A stretch of 64,000 bases of DNA, from contig NZ_CANLTC010000014.1 in assembly GCF_947493865.1 (NCBI RefSeq), forward strand, positions 1 through 64,000. Direction: 5' to 3'. Positions 56,948 to 64,000 of this stretch are shown here, piece by piece (the first letter of the stretch is position 1; the number at the start of each line of letters is the position of its first letter). A model generated the notes under the pieces. It saw only the letters and a program-made list of their open reading frames with translations, searched no databases and was not told where the DNA came from. The DNA comes from an uncultured Halomonas sp. (GTDB lineage Bacteria > Pseudomonadota > Gammaproteobacteria > Pseudomonadales > Halomonadaceae). The position numbers and the translations under genes were made by a program.

Positions 56948-57876
56948 TGCATAAATTCTCCGCTCTCGCTCTATTCCTGGTGCTAAGTCTCAACGTTGCC
57001 CAGGCTGCGGAGCCGCTGCGCGTAGTGACGAGCTTCAGCATCCTTGCTGACATGGCCCGGCAAGTCAGCGGCGAACAGATCGAGATAACCTCCCTGGTAG
57101 CGCCGGACAGCGATATTCACGCCTTCTCGCCAAGCCCGACCCAGGCGCGCACCCTCAGCCAGGCGGATGTACTCATCTTCAATGGCCTGCAACTGGAAGG
57201 CTGGCTCACCCGACTGATCGAAGCCAGCGACTATGACGGCGTCCGGGTAACCGCCAGCGAGGGTATTTCGGCGCGAACCGGTGACGCTCACGAGGATGAT
57301 CACGGTCACGATCATGGAGATAGTCACGACCAGGGCGAAGCCGACCCTCACGCCTGGCTGGACGTGAACAGTGCCCAGCAGTATGTGGTCAATATTCGTG
57401 ATGGACTGATCGAGGCAGACCCGGATAACGCCGAGCGTTATCGTGACAACGCAAAGCGCTATCTCGACGAACTCAAGACGCTGGATCAGGATATTCGCGC
57501 TTCGATGGCCGCCATTCCCGAGGCTCAGCGTGTCGTGGTGACCAGCCATCTGGCCTTTGGCTATTATGGCGACGCTTACGAGGTGCGCTTTCTATCCCCG
57601 GCGGGACTGAGCACCGCCTCCGCGCCCTCTGCAGCGGAAATGGCACGGCTGATCGATGTCATACGCGACAATCAGGTACCGGCGCTGTTTCTCGAAAACA
57701 ACACCAACCCGGGCATCATTCACCAGCTCGCCGAAGAGACCGGGCTGCCCATCGCCGGCACCCTCTATTCTGGAGCGCTGGCAAGCGAAGGCGAGGCCAG
57801 TACCTACGTGGGGATGATGCGCCATAATGCTACCTTGCTACATGAGGGCCTGAGCTCTACCAAGACGCAGGACTAG
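56944..57876 (+). CDS. znuA: Zinc-binding periplasmic protein ZnuA
   Basis: A 310-aa cluster A-I solute-binding protein with signal peptide 1-21 (NVAQAA). It has the zinc-site His in DSDIHAFSPSPTQ, a His/Asp-rich flexible loop (HEDDHGHDHGDSHDQ, about 116-130) typical of zinc rather than manganese binders, DPHAWLDV, then TSHLAFGYYGDAY. It delivers Zn2+ to ZnuBC. Placement as the last gene of the operon differs from the divergent znuA of enterobacteria. Confidence 0.93.
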   Translation: MMHKFSALALFLVLSLNVAQAAEPLRVVTSFSILADMARQVSGEQIEITSLVAPDSDIHAFSPSPTQARTLSQADVLIFNGLQLEGWLTRLIEASDYDGVRVTASEGISARTGDAHEDDHGHDHGDSHDQGEADPHAWLDVNSAQQYVVNIRDGLIEADPDNAERYRDNAKRYLDELKTLDQDIRASMAAIPEAQRVVVTSHLAFGYYGDAYEVRFLSPAGLSTASAPSAAEMARLIDVIRDNQVPALFLENNTNPGIIHQLAEETGLPIAGTLYSGALASEGEASTYVGMMRHNATLLHEGLSSTKTQD

Positions 57877-57890
57877 CCGATAGGAGCACC

Positions 57891-58556
57891 ATGCTGCAAC
57901 TGAGTGGCATCACCAAGACCTACCCGACGCCCCAGGGGCCGCTCAAGGTGCTCGACGATGTCGACTTGACACTGGGAGCAGGAGAAAGCCTGGCGCTGAT
58001 GGGGGAATCCGGCAGCGGCAAGTCGACGCTTCTGCATCTGGCGGCGGGGCTGGATCTGCCGGATGAGGGCAGCGTCCATCTTGGGGGGCAGCGTCTTTCT
58101 ATCTTGAGCGAAACAAAGCGCGCCGCGCTGCGTCGTGATCGACTAGGCTTGGTGTTTCAGCAATTCCATCTTGTCCCGAGCCTGTCAGTGCGGGACAACC
58201 TTACCCTGCAGGCCCGGCTCGCCGGACGCGAGGACGATGCCTGGACCGAGCATCTGCTCACGCGCCTTGGGCTTGCCGATTTCGCCGCGCGCTACCCGGA
58301 GCAGCTCTCCGGCGGCCAGCAGCAGCGCCTGGCCATCGGTCGCGCCCTGGCGCCCAAACCCCGCCTTTTATTGGCAGACGAACCCACCGGCAACCTCGAC
58401 GAGGCAACCGCGGCCCAGGTATTGGACTTGCTTCAGGCGCTGATCGATGAAAGCGGCTGTGCGCTGTTGATGGTGACTCATAGCGCCCGAGTCGCCGCGC
58501 CCATGCAGCGCCACCTGGTGCTCAAGCGGGGCAAACTGATGGATGCGGTCCTGTGA
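57891..58556 (+). CDS. LolD/MacB-type ABC ATP-binding protein
   Basis: A 221-aa ABC ATPase: Walker [10 protein letters not shown], signature [19 protein letters not shown], Walker [14 protein letters not shown]. The ADEPTGNLD form marks the LolD/FtsE/MacB mechanotransmission group. It overlaps the FtsX-type permease by 4 nt. Likely the first gene of an AttEFGH-like or YbbAP-like export system. Confidence 0.9.
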   Translation: MLQLSGITKTYPTPQGPLKVLDDVDLTLGAGESLALMGESGSGKSTLLHLAAGLDLPDEGSVHLGGQRLSILSETKRAALRRDRLGLVFQQFHLVPSLSVRDNLTLQARLAGREDDAWTEHLLTRLGLADFAARYPEQLSGGQQQRLAIGRALAPKPRLLLADEPTGNLDEATAAQVLDLLQALIDESGCALLMVTHSARVAAPMQRHLVLKRGKLMDAVL

Positions 58557-61051
58557 GTACCGCCGCGCCAGGCGTGCTGCGCACGACCCTTGGCACATTG
58601 CTGTCGCATTATCGGCGTCATCCCGGTCAGCTACTCATGCTGCTGCTTGGACTCTGGATCGCCAGTGCCCTGTGGAGCGGCGTGCAGGCCATCAACGCCT
58701 CCGCCCGGGAAAGCTATGCCCGAGCCGAGGCGCTGTTCAGCGCGGATCTCGATCGCATCGCACGTCGCGATGGCGCGGCCCTGAGCCTGGACGACTATCT
58801 CGCTCTTCGCCGAGCCGGCCTGCCCGTGTCTCCAATCATCGAGGGTGAATTATCTTTGCCCGACGGCGAGAGCCTGGCACTGATCGGCATCGAGCCCTTG
58901 AGCCTGCCCGGTGGGGCGCCTCTGGCGCAGCAAGACGGTGATGCTGATTCCTTGCGTAACTGGCTGATACCGCCCTATCGGGTACGAGTAGCGCCAGACA
59001 GCCTCGCGAAGGCCCGAACCCTGGAGGGTTTACCGCCACTTGAGATCGATCCCGACCTGCCCCCGGCAACCCTGGTGACGGATATCGCCGTCGCCGCGCG
59101 CCTGTTGAACATGGATCGGCATATCACGCGGCTGGTAATCGCGCCGGAGCGCGATGTCGAGCTGCCTTCCGCATTTGTACGCACATCCACGGATGCGTTG
59201 GCCTCCCCGGGCCAGCTCGCCGATAGCTTCCACCTCAATCTCACCGCCATGGGCCTGCTGGCCCTGGTGGTCGGGCTATTCATCGTGCATGCCGCTCTCG
59301 GGTTGGCCCTGGAACAGCGCCTGGGGCTGCTGCGCACCCTTCGCGCTCTGGGAGTGCCGGCGCGAACGCTGATATTGGCGCTGGGACTGGAGCTGCTACT
59401 GATGGGATTGACCGGCGCGCTGCTGGGCATTGTCAGTGGTGTCATTCTGGCGCAACTGCTATTGCCGGATGTGGCGGCGACGTTGGATGCGCTGTACGAA
59501 ACCACGGTCAGCGGCACCCTGAATCTGCCCTGGTACTACTGGCTGGGGGGTGTTGCCATCACCCTTGGCGGGCTCTTCAGCGCCGGCGCCAGCATGCTGT
59601 GGCGGGCCGCCCGGGTGAACGTGCTGGCCTTGGGTCAGGCTCAGGCCTGGCGTGCGCGTCTGCGCAGTCAGTTGCGCCTGCAGTTGTTGTTTGGCGCAGC
59701 CTTGTTGGTGGGCGCGACGTGTTTATGGTGGTACCTGGCAAGCACCGGCGGGCAGCAGGATCTGGCTTTAGGCTTCGCCCTGGTCGCGCTGCTGCTGTTG
59801 GGGGCGGCGCTATGCCTGCCGCCGCTCCTTGCCGGGCTGCTTGGTCTGCTTGCCCGCTACCTGCCTCGGCGTGCCGCGCTGCTGCAATGGAGCGTTGCCG
59901 ATCTACAGCTGCAACTGCCACAACTTTCCCTGGCCATGATGGCGCTGCTGCTGGCCCTTTCCGCCAACCTGGGGGTGGGCAGCATGGTGGGCGGCTTTCG
60001 GCTGACCTTTCTCGACTGGCTCGATCAACGCCTGCTGGCGGATCTCTACGTACGGCCCTCCATGGAGCAGTTCGAGGACCTCGAGTCCTGGCTGCAAGAG
60101 CGCTCCGAGGTGGCCACCCTGCTGCCAACCCGCTCTACCGAGGCCGAGCTGATCGAGAACGATGTCAACGTCGGGCCGGTCGCGCTGTTCGGTATCGCGC
60201 CGGAGCCCATTTTGCGTCGTCACTGGCCGCTACTCGACACCCTGGAGGATCGCGAGGCCGCCTGGAGTGCATTGAACCAGGGTGCGATCTTTATCAATGA
60301 GCAGTTGGCCAGACGGCAAGGGCTTGCACCCGGCGATACGCTGCAGTTGAAAAGCCCAGCGAGCTTGATCACGCTGAGGGTTGCCGCCATCTACCCGGAT
60401 TACGGCAACCCGCGCGGCGAGATCGTGCTGCCGGTGTCGCGCCTGGCCACGGAATTCAAGGCGCCTTCCGGCACACTGGGCGTGGTACTGGCACCCACGG
60501 AGGACCGGGCACAGACCCTGGAACGCTTGCAGAATGCGCTGCGTCAACGCTTTCTTCTGACCGGCGAAGGAACGGACGGGACGCCACTGATCGATCAGCA
60601 GGCGCTCAAACAGATGGCTACCGAGGTATTCGAGCGCACCTTTGCCATTACCCGGGCGCTCAATGCGCTCACTCTTGGCGTCGCGGGGCTGGCACTGCTG
60701 ACCACTTTGCTGGCCCAGGCCGAGGCACGACGCGCCCAGGTGGCCCCGCTCTGGGCTCTGGGGGTGTCTCGGAGCCGGCTGGTGTTGTTGCAGATTGGCC
60801 AGTTGGTGATGGCTTGTCTTGGCACCGCGCTATTGGCGATCCCCCTGGGGCTGCTGCTGACCGGCACTCTTGTGGCGGTAATCAACGTGGCCGCCTTTGG
60901 CTGGCGGCTGCCGTTGCATGTGTTTCCCGGGCAGATCGCCATGACCGTTGCCCTGGCGGTGATGGTCGCCATTCTGGCGGCGCTGATACCCGCCTGGCGT
61001 TTGTGGCGTGTGCCGCCGCGCCAGCTGTTGCAGGAGTTTGCCGCCGCATGA
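58553..61051 (+). CDS. FtsX-like ABC permease
   Basis: An 832-aa permease with two FtsX/MacB repeats: an N-terminal TM, a large periplasmic domain (about 45-225), three TMs, a central hydrophobic stretch, a second periplasmic domain (about 495-690), then three final TMs. The start is GTG. This layout (two fused halves with about ten TMs) is that of the YbbP/AttF-type proteins. It probably moves a lipid or lipoprotein out of the inner membrane. The substrate is unknown; the AttH-like partner is next. Confidence 0.88.
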   Translation: MSTAAPGVLRTTLGTLLSHYRRHPGQLLMLLLGLWIASALWSGVQAINASARESYARAEALFSADLDRIARRDGAALSLDDYLALRRAGLPVSPIIEGELSLPDGESLALIGIEPLSLPGGAPLAQQDGDADSLRNWLIPPYRVRVAPDSLAKARTLEGLPPLEIDPDLPPATLVTDIAVAARLLNMDRHITRLVIAPERDVELPSAFVRTSTDALASPGQLADSFHLNLTAMGLLALVVGLFIVHAALGLALEQRLGLLRTLRALGVPARTLILALGLELLLMGLTGALLGIVSGVILAQLLLPDVAATLDALYETTVSGTLNLPWYYWLGGVAITLGGLFSAGASMLWRAARVNVLALGQAQAWRARLRSQLRLQLLFGAALLVGATCLWWYLASTGGQQDLALGFALVALLLLGAALCLPPLLAGLLGLLARYLPRRAALLQWSVADLQLQLPQLSLAMMALLLALSANLGVGSMVGGFRLTFLDWLDQRLLADLYVRPSMEQFEDLESWLQERSEVATLLPTRSTEAELIENDVNVGPVALFGIAPEPILRRHWPLLDTLEDREAAWSALNQGAIFINEQLARRQGLAPGDTLQLKSPASLITLRVAAIYPDYGNPRGEIVLPVSRLATEFKAPSGTLGVVLAPTEDRAQTLERLQNALRQRFLLTGEGTDGTPLIDQQALKQMATEVFERTFAITRALNALTLGVAGLALLTTLLAQAEARRAQVAPLWALGVSRSRLVLLQIGQLVMACLGTALLAIPLGLLLTGTLVAVINVAAFGWRLPLHVFPGQIAMTVALAVMVAILAALIPAWRLWRVPPRQLLQEFAAA

Positions 61052-62169
61052 AGCGTCTATTGGCTATCTCCCTGCTGTTTATCGTCATGCTGGTGATCGG
61101 CTGGCAGTTCTGGCCCGATGAGCCACCCTCCACCACGAGCTATGCGGGGCTGGGAGAAAGCAGCGGTGACTTTCGCCAGGCGCTACCCGGCACGGCACTG
61201 ACGTTTCCCAAAGATCACGGCCCGCACCCGGATTACCGCATTGAATGGTGGTACCTGACCGGCAACCTTGTCGCGGAAGACGGGCGACGCTTCGGCGTTC
61301 AATGGACGCTGTTCCGTCAGGCGATGGCGCCTTCCAATCCGCAACAAGATGCAAGCGAAACACCCTGGACCAGCCGCCAGCTGTGGATGGCCCATGCAGC
61401 GCTTTCAACGCCCGAAAGACATCATTTCAGTGAGCGCTTCGCTCGTGGCGGCGTCGGGCAGGCTGGTGTAAAAACAGAGCCTTTTGACGCCTGGATCGAC
61501 AACTGGTCACTGCGGGCCGCGGATGACACGGCAGGCTTTGAGCGCTTGAAGGTAACCGCCCAGGGCGAGGATTTCGGCTATCGGCTTGCGCTTGAGGCCG
61601 AGGGGCCACTCGTGCGCCATGGTAAGCAGGGGTTCAGTCAAAAATCCGCGGACGGCCAGGGCTCGATGTACTACAGCCAACCGTTCTTCCAGGTCACTGG
61701 CGAAGTGCGAGTCGACAACGAGCCTGTTGCCGTTACCGGCCGCGCCTGGCTCGACCGGGAGTGGAGCAGCCAACTGCTGGGGGCCACTCAGAGCGGTTGG
61801 GACTGGTTTTCACTGCATCTTGATAGCGGCGCCAAGCTGATGGCCTTTCGCCTGCGCGGGGCAGGTGACGACGAGAATGGAGAAAGCTATCTCTCGGGCA
61901 GCTGGATTACACCCGAAGGAGAGGTTACCCCTCTCGAACTCGAGGATTTGCGTTTGACGCCTCTCGAGTATCAATCCGTGGCAGGACGCGATATTCCAGT
62001 TCACTGGCGTGTCCAGGTGCACGCCCATGAGCTCGACGTTGAGGTACGCGCTCGCCACCCGGATCAGTGGATGGGCACCTCGTTCCCTTATTGGGAAGGC
62101 ATGGTGGAGGTAAGCGGCAGCAATGAAGGCGAGGGCTATCTGGAGATGACCGGCTACGCTGACAAGTGA
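61048..62169 (+). CDS. AttH/CrtC-type lipocalin-like protein
   Basis: A 373-aa protein with an N-terminal membrane anchor or signal (1-23). The first AttH/CrtC barrel is marked by DYRIEWWYLTGNL and FGVQWTLFRQAM, the second by AWLDREWSSQLLGATQSGWDWFSLHL. Members include carotenoid 1,2-hydratase, but with no carotenoid genes here a lipid-binding partner of the coupled ABC system is more likely. Overlaps the permease stop by 4 nt (ATGA). Confidence 0.85.
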   Translation: MKRLLAISLLFIVMLVIGWQFWPDEPPSTTSYAGLGESSGDFRQALPGTALTFPKDHGPHPDYRIEWWYLTGNLVAEDGRRFGVQWTLFRQAMAPSNPQQDASETPWTSRQLWMAHAALSTPERHHFSERFARGGVGQAGVKTEPFDAWIDNWSLRAADDTAGFERLKVTAQGEDFGYRLALEAEGPLVRHGKQGFSQKSADGQGSMYYSQPFFQVTGEVRVDNEPVAVTGRAWLDREWSSQLLGATQSGWDWFSLHLDSGAKLMAFRLRGAGDDENGESYLSGSWITPEGEVTPLELEDLRLTPLEYQSVAGRDIPVHWRVQVHAHELDVEVRARHPDQWMGTSFPYWEGMVEVSGSNEGEGYLEMTGYADK

Positions 62170-62229
62170 GGCGATGATAGGAATAGGCTACGCTGATGCG
62201 AACGAATCAACATGAAAAAGGAACAGAAT

Positions 62230-62766
62230 ATGGCGATATTTACCGAAAACTATCCCGGCGTCGATACCCACGTTCCCCCGGAAACCTCCGGTTTCACCCT
62301 TAACCACACCATGCTGCGCATCAAGGAACCCGAGCGCTCCCTGGCATTTTATAGCCATGTGTTCGGTTTGCGGGTGTTGCGCAAGCTGGATTTTCCCGAG
62401 TTGCAGTTCACTCTTTACTTCCTGGCCCAGGTGGACGTCGATGAGCGCGTCCCGGAGGATGTCGGCGAGCGAACCCAGTGGACATTCAGCCGACGCAGCG
62501 TGCTCGAGCTGACCCACAACTGGGGCACCGAAGACCAGCCCGATTTCGCCTATCACGACGGCAACGCCGAGCCTCAGGGCTTCGGCCATATCTGCTTTTC
62601 GGTGCCGGATCTGGCCACGGCCATGCACTGGTTCGAGAGCAACCAGGTCGAGTTCGTCAAACGCCCCGAAGATGGCAAGATGAAGAACGTCGCCTTCGTC
62701 AAGGACCCGGATGGCTACTGGATCGAGATCGTGGAACCGGCCCTGATGACCAAGATGGGGCGCTGA
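62230..62766 (+). CDS. gloA: Lactoylglutathione lyase (glyoxalase I)
   Basis: A 178-aa metalloenzyme that turns the methylglyoxal-glutathione adduct into lactoylglutathione. VOC-fold features: FTLNHTMLRIKEPERSLAFYSHVFG with a metal His, VLELTHNWGTE, GFGHICFSVPD and DPDGYWIEIVEP, which holds the second metal Glu. The length matches the eukaryote-like, zinc-type group. The start at 62230 is preferred because AAGGAA lies between it and an upstream in-frame ATG. Confidence 0.94.
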   Translation: MAIFTENYPGVDTHVPPETSGFTLNHTMLRIKEPERSLAFYSHVFGLRVLRKLDFPELQFTLYFLAQVDVDERVPEDVGERTQWTFSRRSVLELTHNWGTEDQPDFAYHDGNAEPQGFGHICFSVPDLATAMHWFESNQVEFVKRPEDGKMKNVAFVKDPDGYWIEIVEPALMTKMGR

Positions 62767-62780
62767 TACACGGCAACAAC

Positions 62781-62815
62781 AGACACGAGGCCCGGCCGAT
62801 GCGGGCCTCGTGTCT
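62781..62815. terminator. Hairpin between converging gloA and TUDOR gene
   Basis: Perfect 13-bp stem AGACACGAGGCCC / GGGCCTCGTGTCT with a 9-nt loop. No T-run on either side, so it may be a barrier or RNA-end stabiliser. Confidence 0.6.
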
Positions 62816-62821
62816 GCAGGC

Positions 62822-63034
62822 TCAATCGTCCAGCTTTTTCAGCGTTCCTTCCTTGTGCGCCGCTATGTGATCGGTCTTGTCGCTCTTGATCTCGTATTGC
62901 GGCTCCTCCGGGGAGGCACGCCGGTTGTGGCCCTTGTAGTCGAAGTCTTGGGTATGCACCTTGGTGATGACCCCACTCACATGGCCGGCCTCGGAATTCC
63001 AGGTCACATGATCGCCTTTCTTGAACTTGGCCAT
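62822..63034 (-). CDS. Small TUDOR-like protein (DUF2945)
   Basis: A 70-aa protein: MAKFKKGDHVTWNSEAGHVSGVITKVH is the start of the DUF2945/hypervirulence-associated TUDOR fold, ending in DHIAAHKEGTLKKL. Function unknown; similar small proteins are stress-linked in bacteria. It lies only 3 bp from the betaine-binding protein gene that precedes it on the same strand. Confidence 0.85.
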   Translation of the reverse strand: MAKFKKGDHVTWNSEAGHVSGVITKVHTQDFDYKGHNRRASPEEPQYEIKSDKTDHIAAHKEGTLKKLDD

Positions 63035-63037
63035 GTT

Positions 63038-64000
63038 TTATCCTCCTTGCGATAGATTGAATGCTTGCTGCAGAGCGGGCCAGGCGGGCTCACCGTCTCG
63101 GGTCGTGACGCCTTCTGCAAATGACTCGACCTTCGCCGGGTTGTTCTTGATCCACTCAAGCGCCACTTCCTCTGGCTCCCGATTCTCGAAGCCGAAGCCC
63201 AGAATCATCTCGCTCTGATCGTCCGCGGAAATCACGATCTGATCGAGTAGCCTGGAGGCATTGGGATGCGCATCGGCAAAATCCTTGTTGAGCAGCGTCT
63301 TCACATCGCTGCGCCCGCCATTTGGCCCCCACAGATCCTCCGGGTCGACCAGGTAGACGATGTCGTACTCGATGTTCATCCAGTGCGGCGTCCAGGCGCC
63401 GAACACGACCCACTCGTCGTTGTTGATGGCGTTTTTCACCACGCTGAGCATGCCCGGGGTCGAGGTCTCGGAAAGATCCCAGTCGCCCAGGCCATAGACA
63501 TCCTCGTCTACCCCGCGATTGAGAATCTCGCTCATGCCCGTGCCTGCCTCGATATTGTAGATCGTGCGATCGAAGCGCTCGGCATACTCTTGCTTGTCCA
63601 GATCCGCCGCCGAGGTGACACCGGCTTCGGCGACATAACGTGGCACACCGAAGCCAAGCCGCGCACCATCAACGTTGTTGCCCAGATCGACGATGGCGCC
63701 TTTCTCCACGCTGGAATCGTACATGGGTTGCTGGGCGGGCAGCCAGGCGGCCAGGAACGCATCGACCTCGCCCAGGTTGAGCGCCTCGTAGGTGATGGTG
63801 GTACCTATCTGCTGTTGGCTGGGCTGATAACCCAGCGCCTCGAGCAATTGTGATGCCATGGCGGTCTTGACGGTAACGCCGGGCCAGGGCGGCGAGGAAA
63901 AACGCACGTTGGCATCTTCCTGCTGTGCCATTGCGGTGATGGGCAAGGCCAAAGGAAGAGTCAAAAGCGCCGAACCGACAATGAAAGTAAACGGGTAGCG
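63038..64000 (-). CDS. Glycine betaine ABC transporter binding protein (5' end cut by window)
   Basis: At least 320 aa; the reading frame stays open to the window edge, through a hydrophobic signal sequence (VGSALLTLPLALPITAMA) that is cut off by it. The OpuAC/ProX fold is seen in PPWPGVTVKTAMASQLLEALGY, YEALNLGEVDAFLAAWLP and WVVFGAWTPHWMN, with Trp residues for a betaine cation cage. It probably delivers the osmoprotectant glycine betaine to a ProVW-type importer outside the window. Confidence 0.9.
   Translation of the reverse strand, partial: RYPFTFIVGSALLTLPLALPITAMAQQEDANVRFSSPPWPGVTVKTAMASQLLEALGYQPSQQQIGTTITYEALNLGEVDAFLAAWLPAQQPMYDSSVEKGAIVDLGNNVDGARLGFGVPRYVAEAGVTSAADLDKQEYAERFDRTIYNIEAGTGMSEILNRGVDEDVYGLGDWDLSETSTPGMLSVVKNAINNDEWVVFGAWTPHWMNIEYDIVYLVDPEDLWGPNGGRSDVKTLLNKDFADAHPNASRLLDQIVISADDQSEMILGFGFENREPEEVALEWIKNNPAKVESFAEGVTTRDGEPAWPALQQAFNLSQGG

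Overview
The window reads as chromosome of a moderately GC-rich halophilic gammaproteobacterium. A Halomonas-type member of the Halomonadaceae is my best inference, from the AhcY/MetK/Tkt/FbaB, GlnA-NtrB-NtrC and TypA proteins, a glycine-betaine binding protein and a type I-F CRISPR system. No rRNA or tRNA gene was recognised.

Region 1 (1-11.6 kb) is a copper-handling island. It holds two copies of the CopA multicopper oxidase/CopB outer-membrane pair, a CusF-like chaperone, two c-type cytochromes (one with a His/Met-rich tail), a Met-rich periplasmic protein, a SHOCT membrane protein, a clipped ECF sigma factor and a PhoP/PhoQ-like two-component pair. A direct repeat TTCAG-N6-TTCAG occurs upstream of three of its transcription units and is a candidate operator. 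Region 2 (11.6-27.9 kb) is core metabolism and regulation: a cardiolipin-synthase-like PLD lipoprotein, a CPA1 antiporter, ahcY behind an SAH riboswitch, metK, tkt, class I aldolase, two Hsp20 proteins, and glnA/DUF4124/ntrB/ntrC with visible NtrC sites and a sigma-54 promoter. Region 3 (28-41 kb) has a glycosyltransferase-like/deacetylase-like pair, typA, a threonine dehydratase, OmpW, an M20 peptidase, a DAACS symporter, a 55-aa metallothionein, a C45 acyltransferase and an MCP.

Region 4 (41.3-54.3 kb) is a complete type I-F CRISPR-Cas system, all read leftwards: cas1, cas2-3, then csy1-csy2-csy3-csy4 and a 57-repeat array. The cas2-3/csy1 junction is split by about 1.1 kb carrying a ParDE toxin-antitoxin pair and, unannotated by normal criteria, a one-spacer degenerate mini-CRISPR on the plus strand. 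This has two 28-nt repeat-like units exactly 32 nt apart (49827-49914), an extended -10 promoter ending just upstream and a hairpin terminator just downstream. The spacer-like part matches a protospacer with a CC PAM (48951-48984) that abuts the -35 box of the csy1-4 promoter. Mismatches include positions 6, 12 and 18, the bases that type I Cascade flips out. I infer a crRNA-like RNA (CreA/CreR type) that uses the Csy complex to repress its own operon, possibly coupled to ParDE. This is the most interesting item in the window.

Region 5 (54.4-64 kb) has a Zur-box-controlled ZnuCBA zinc importer, a LolD/FtsX-type ABC system with an AttH/CrtC lipocalin-like partner (AttEFGH-like), GloA, a small TUDOR-domain protein and a ProX-like glycine betaine binding protein that runs off the right edge.
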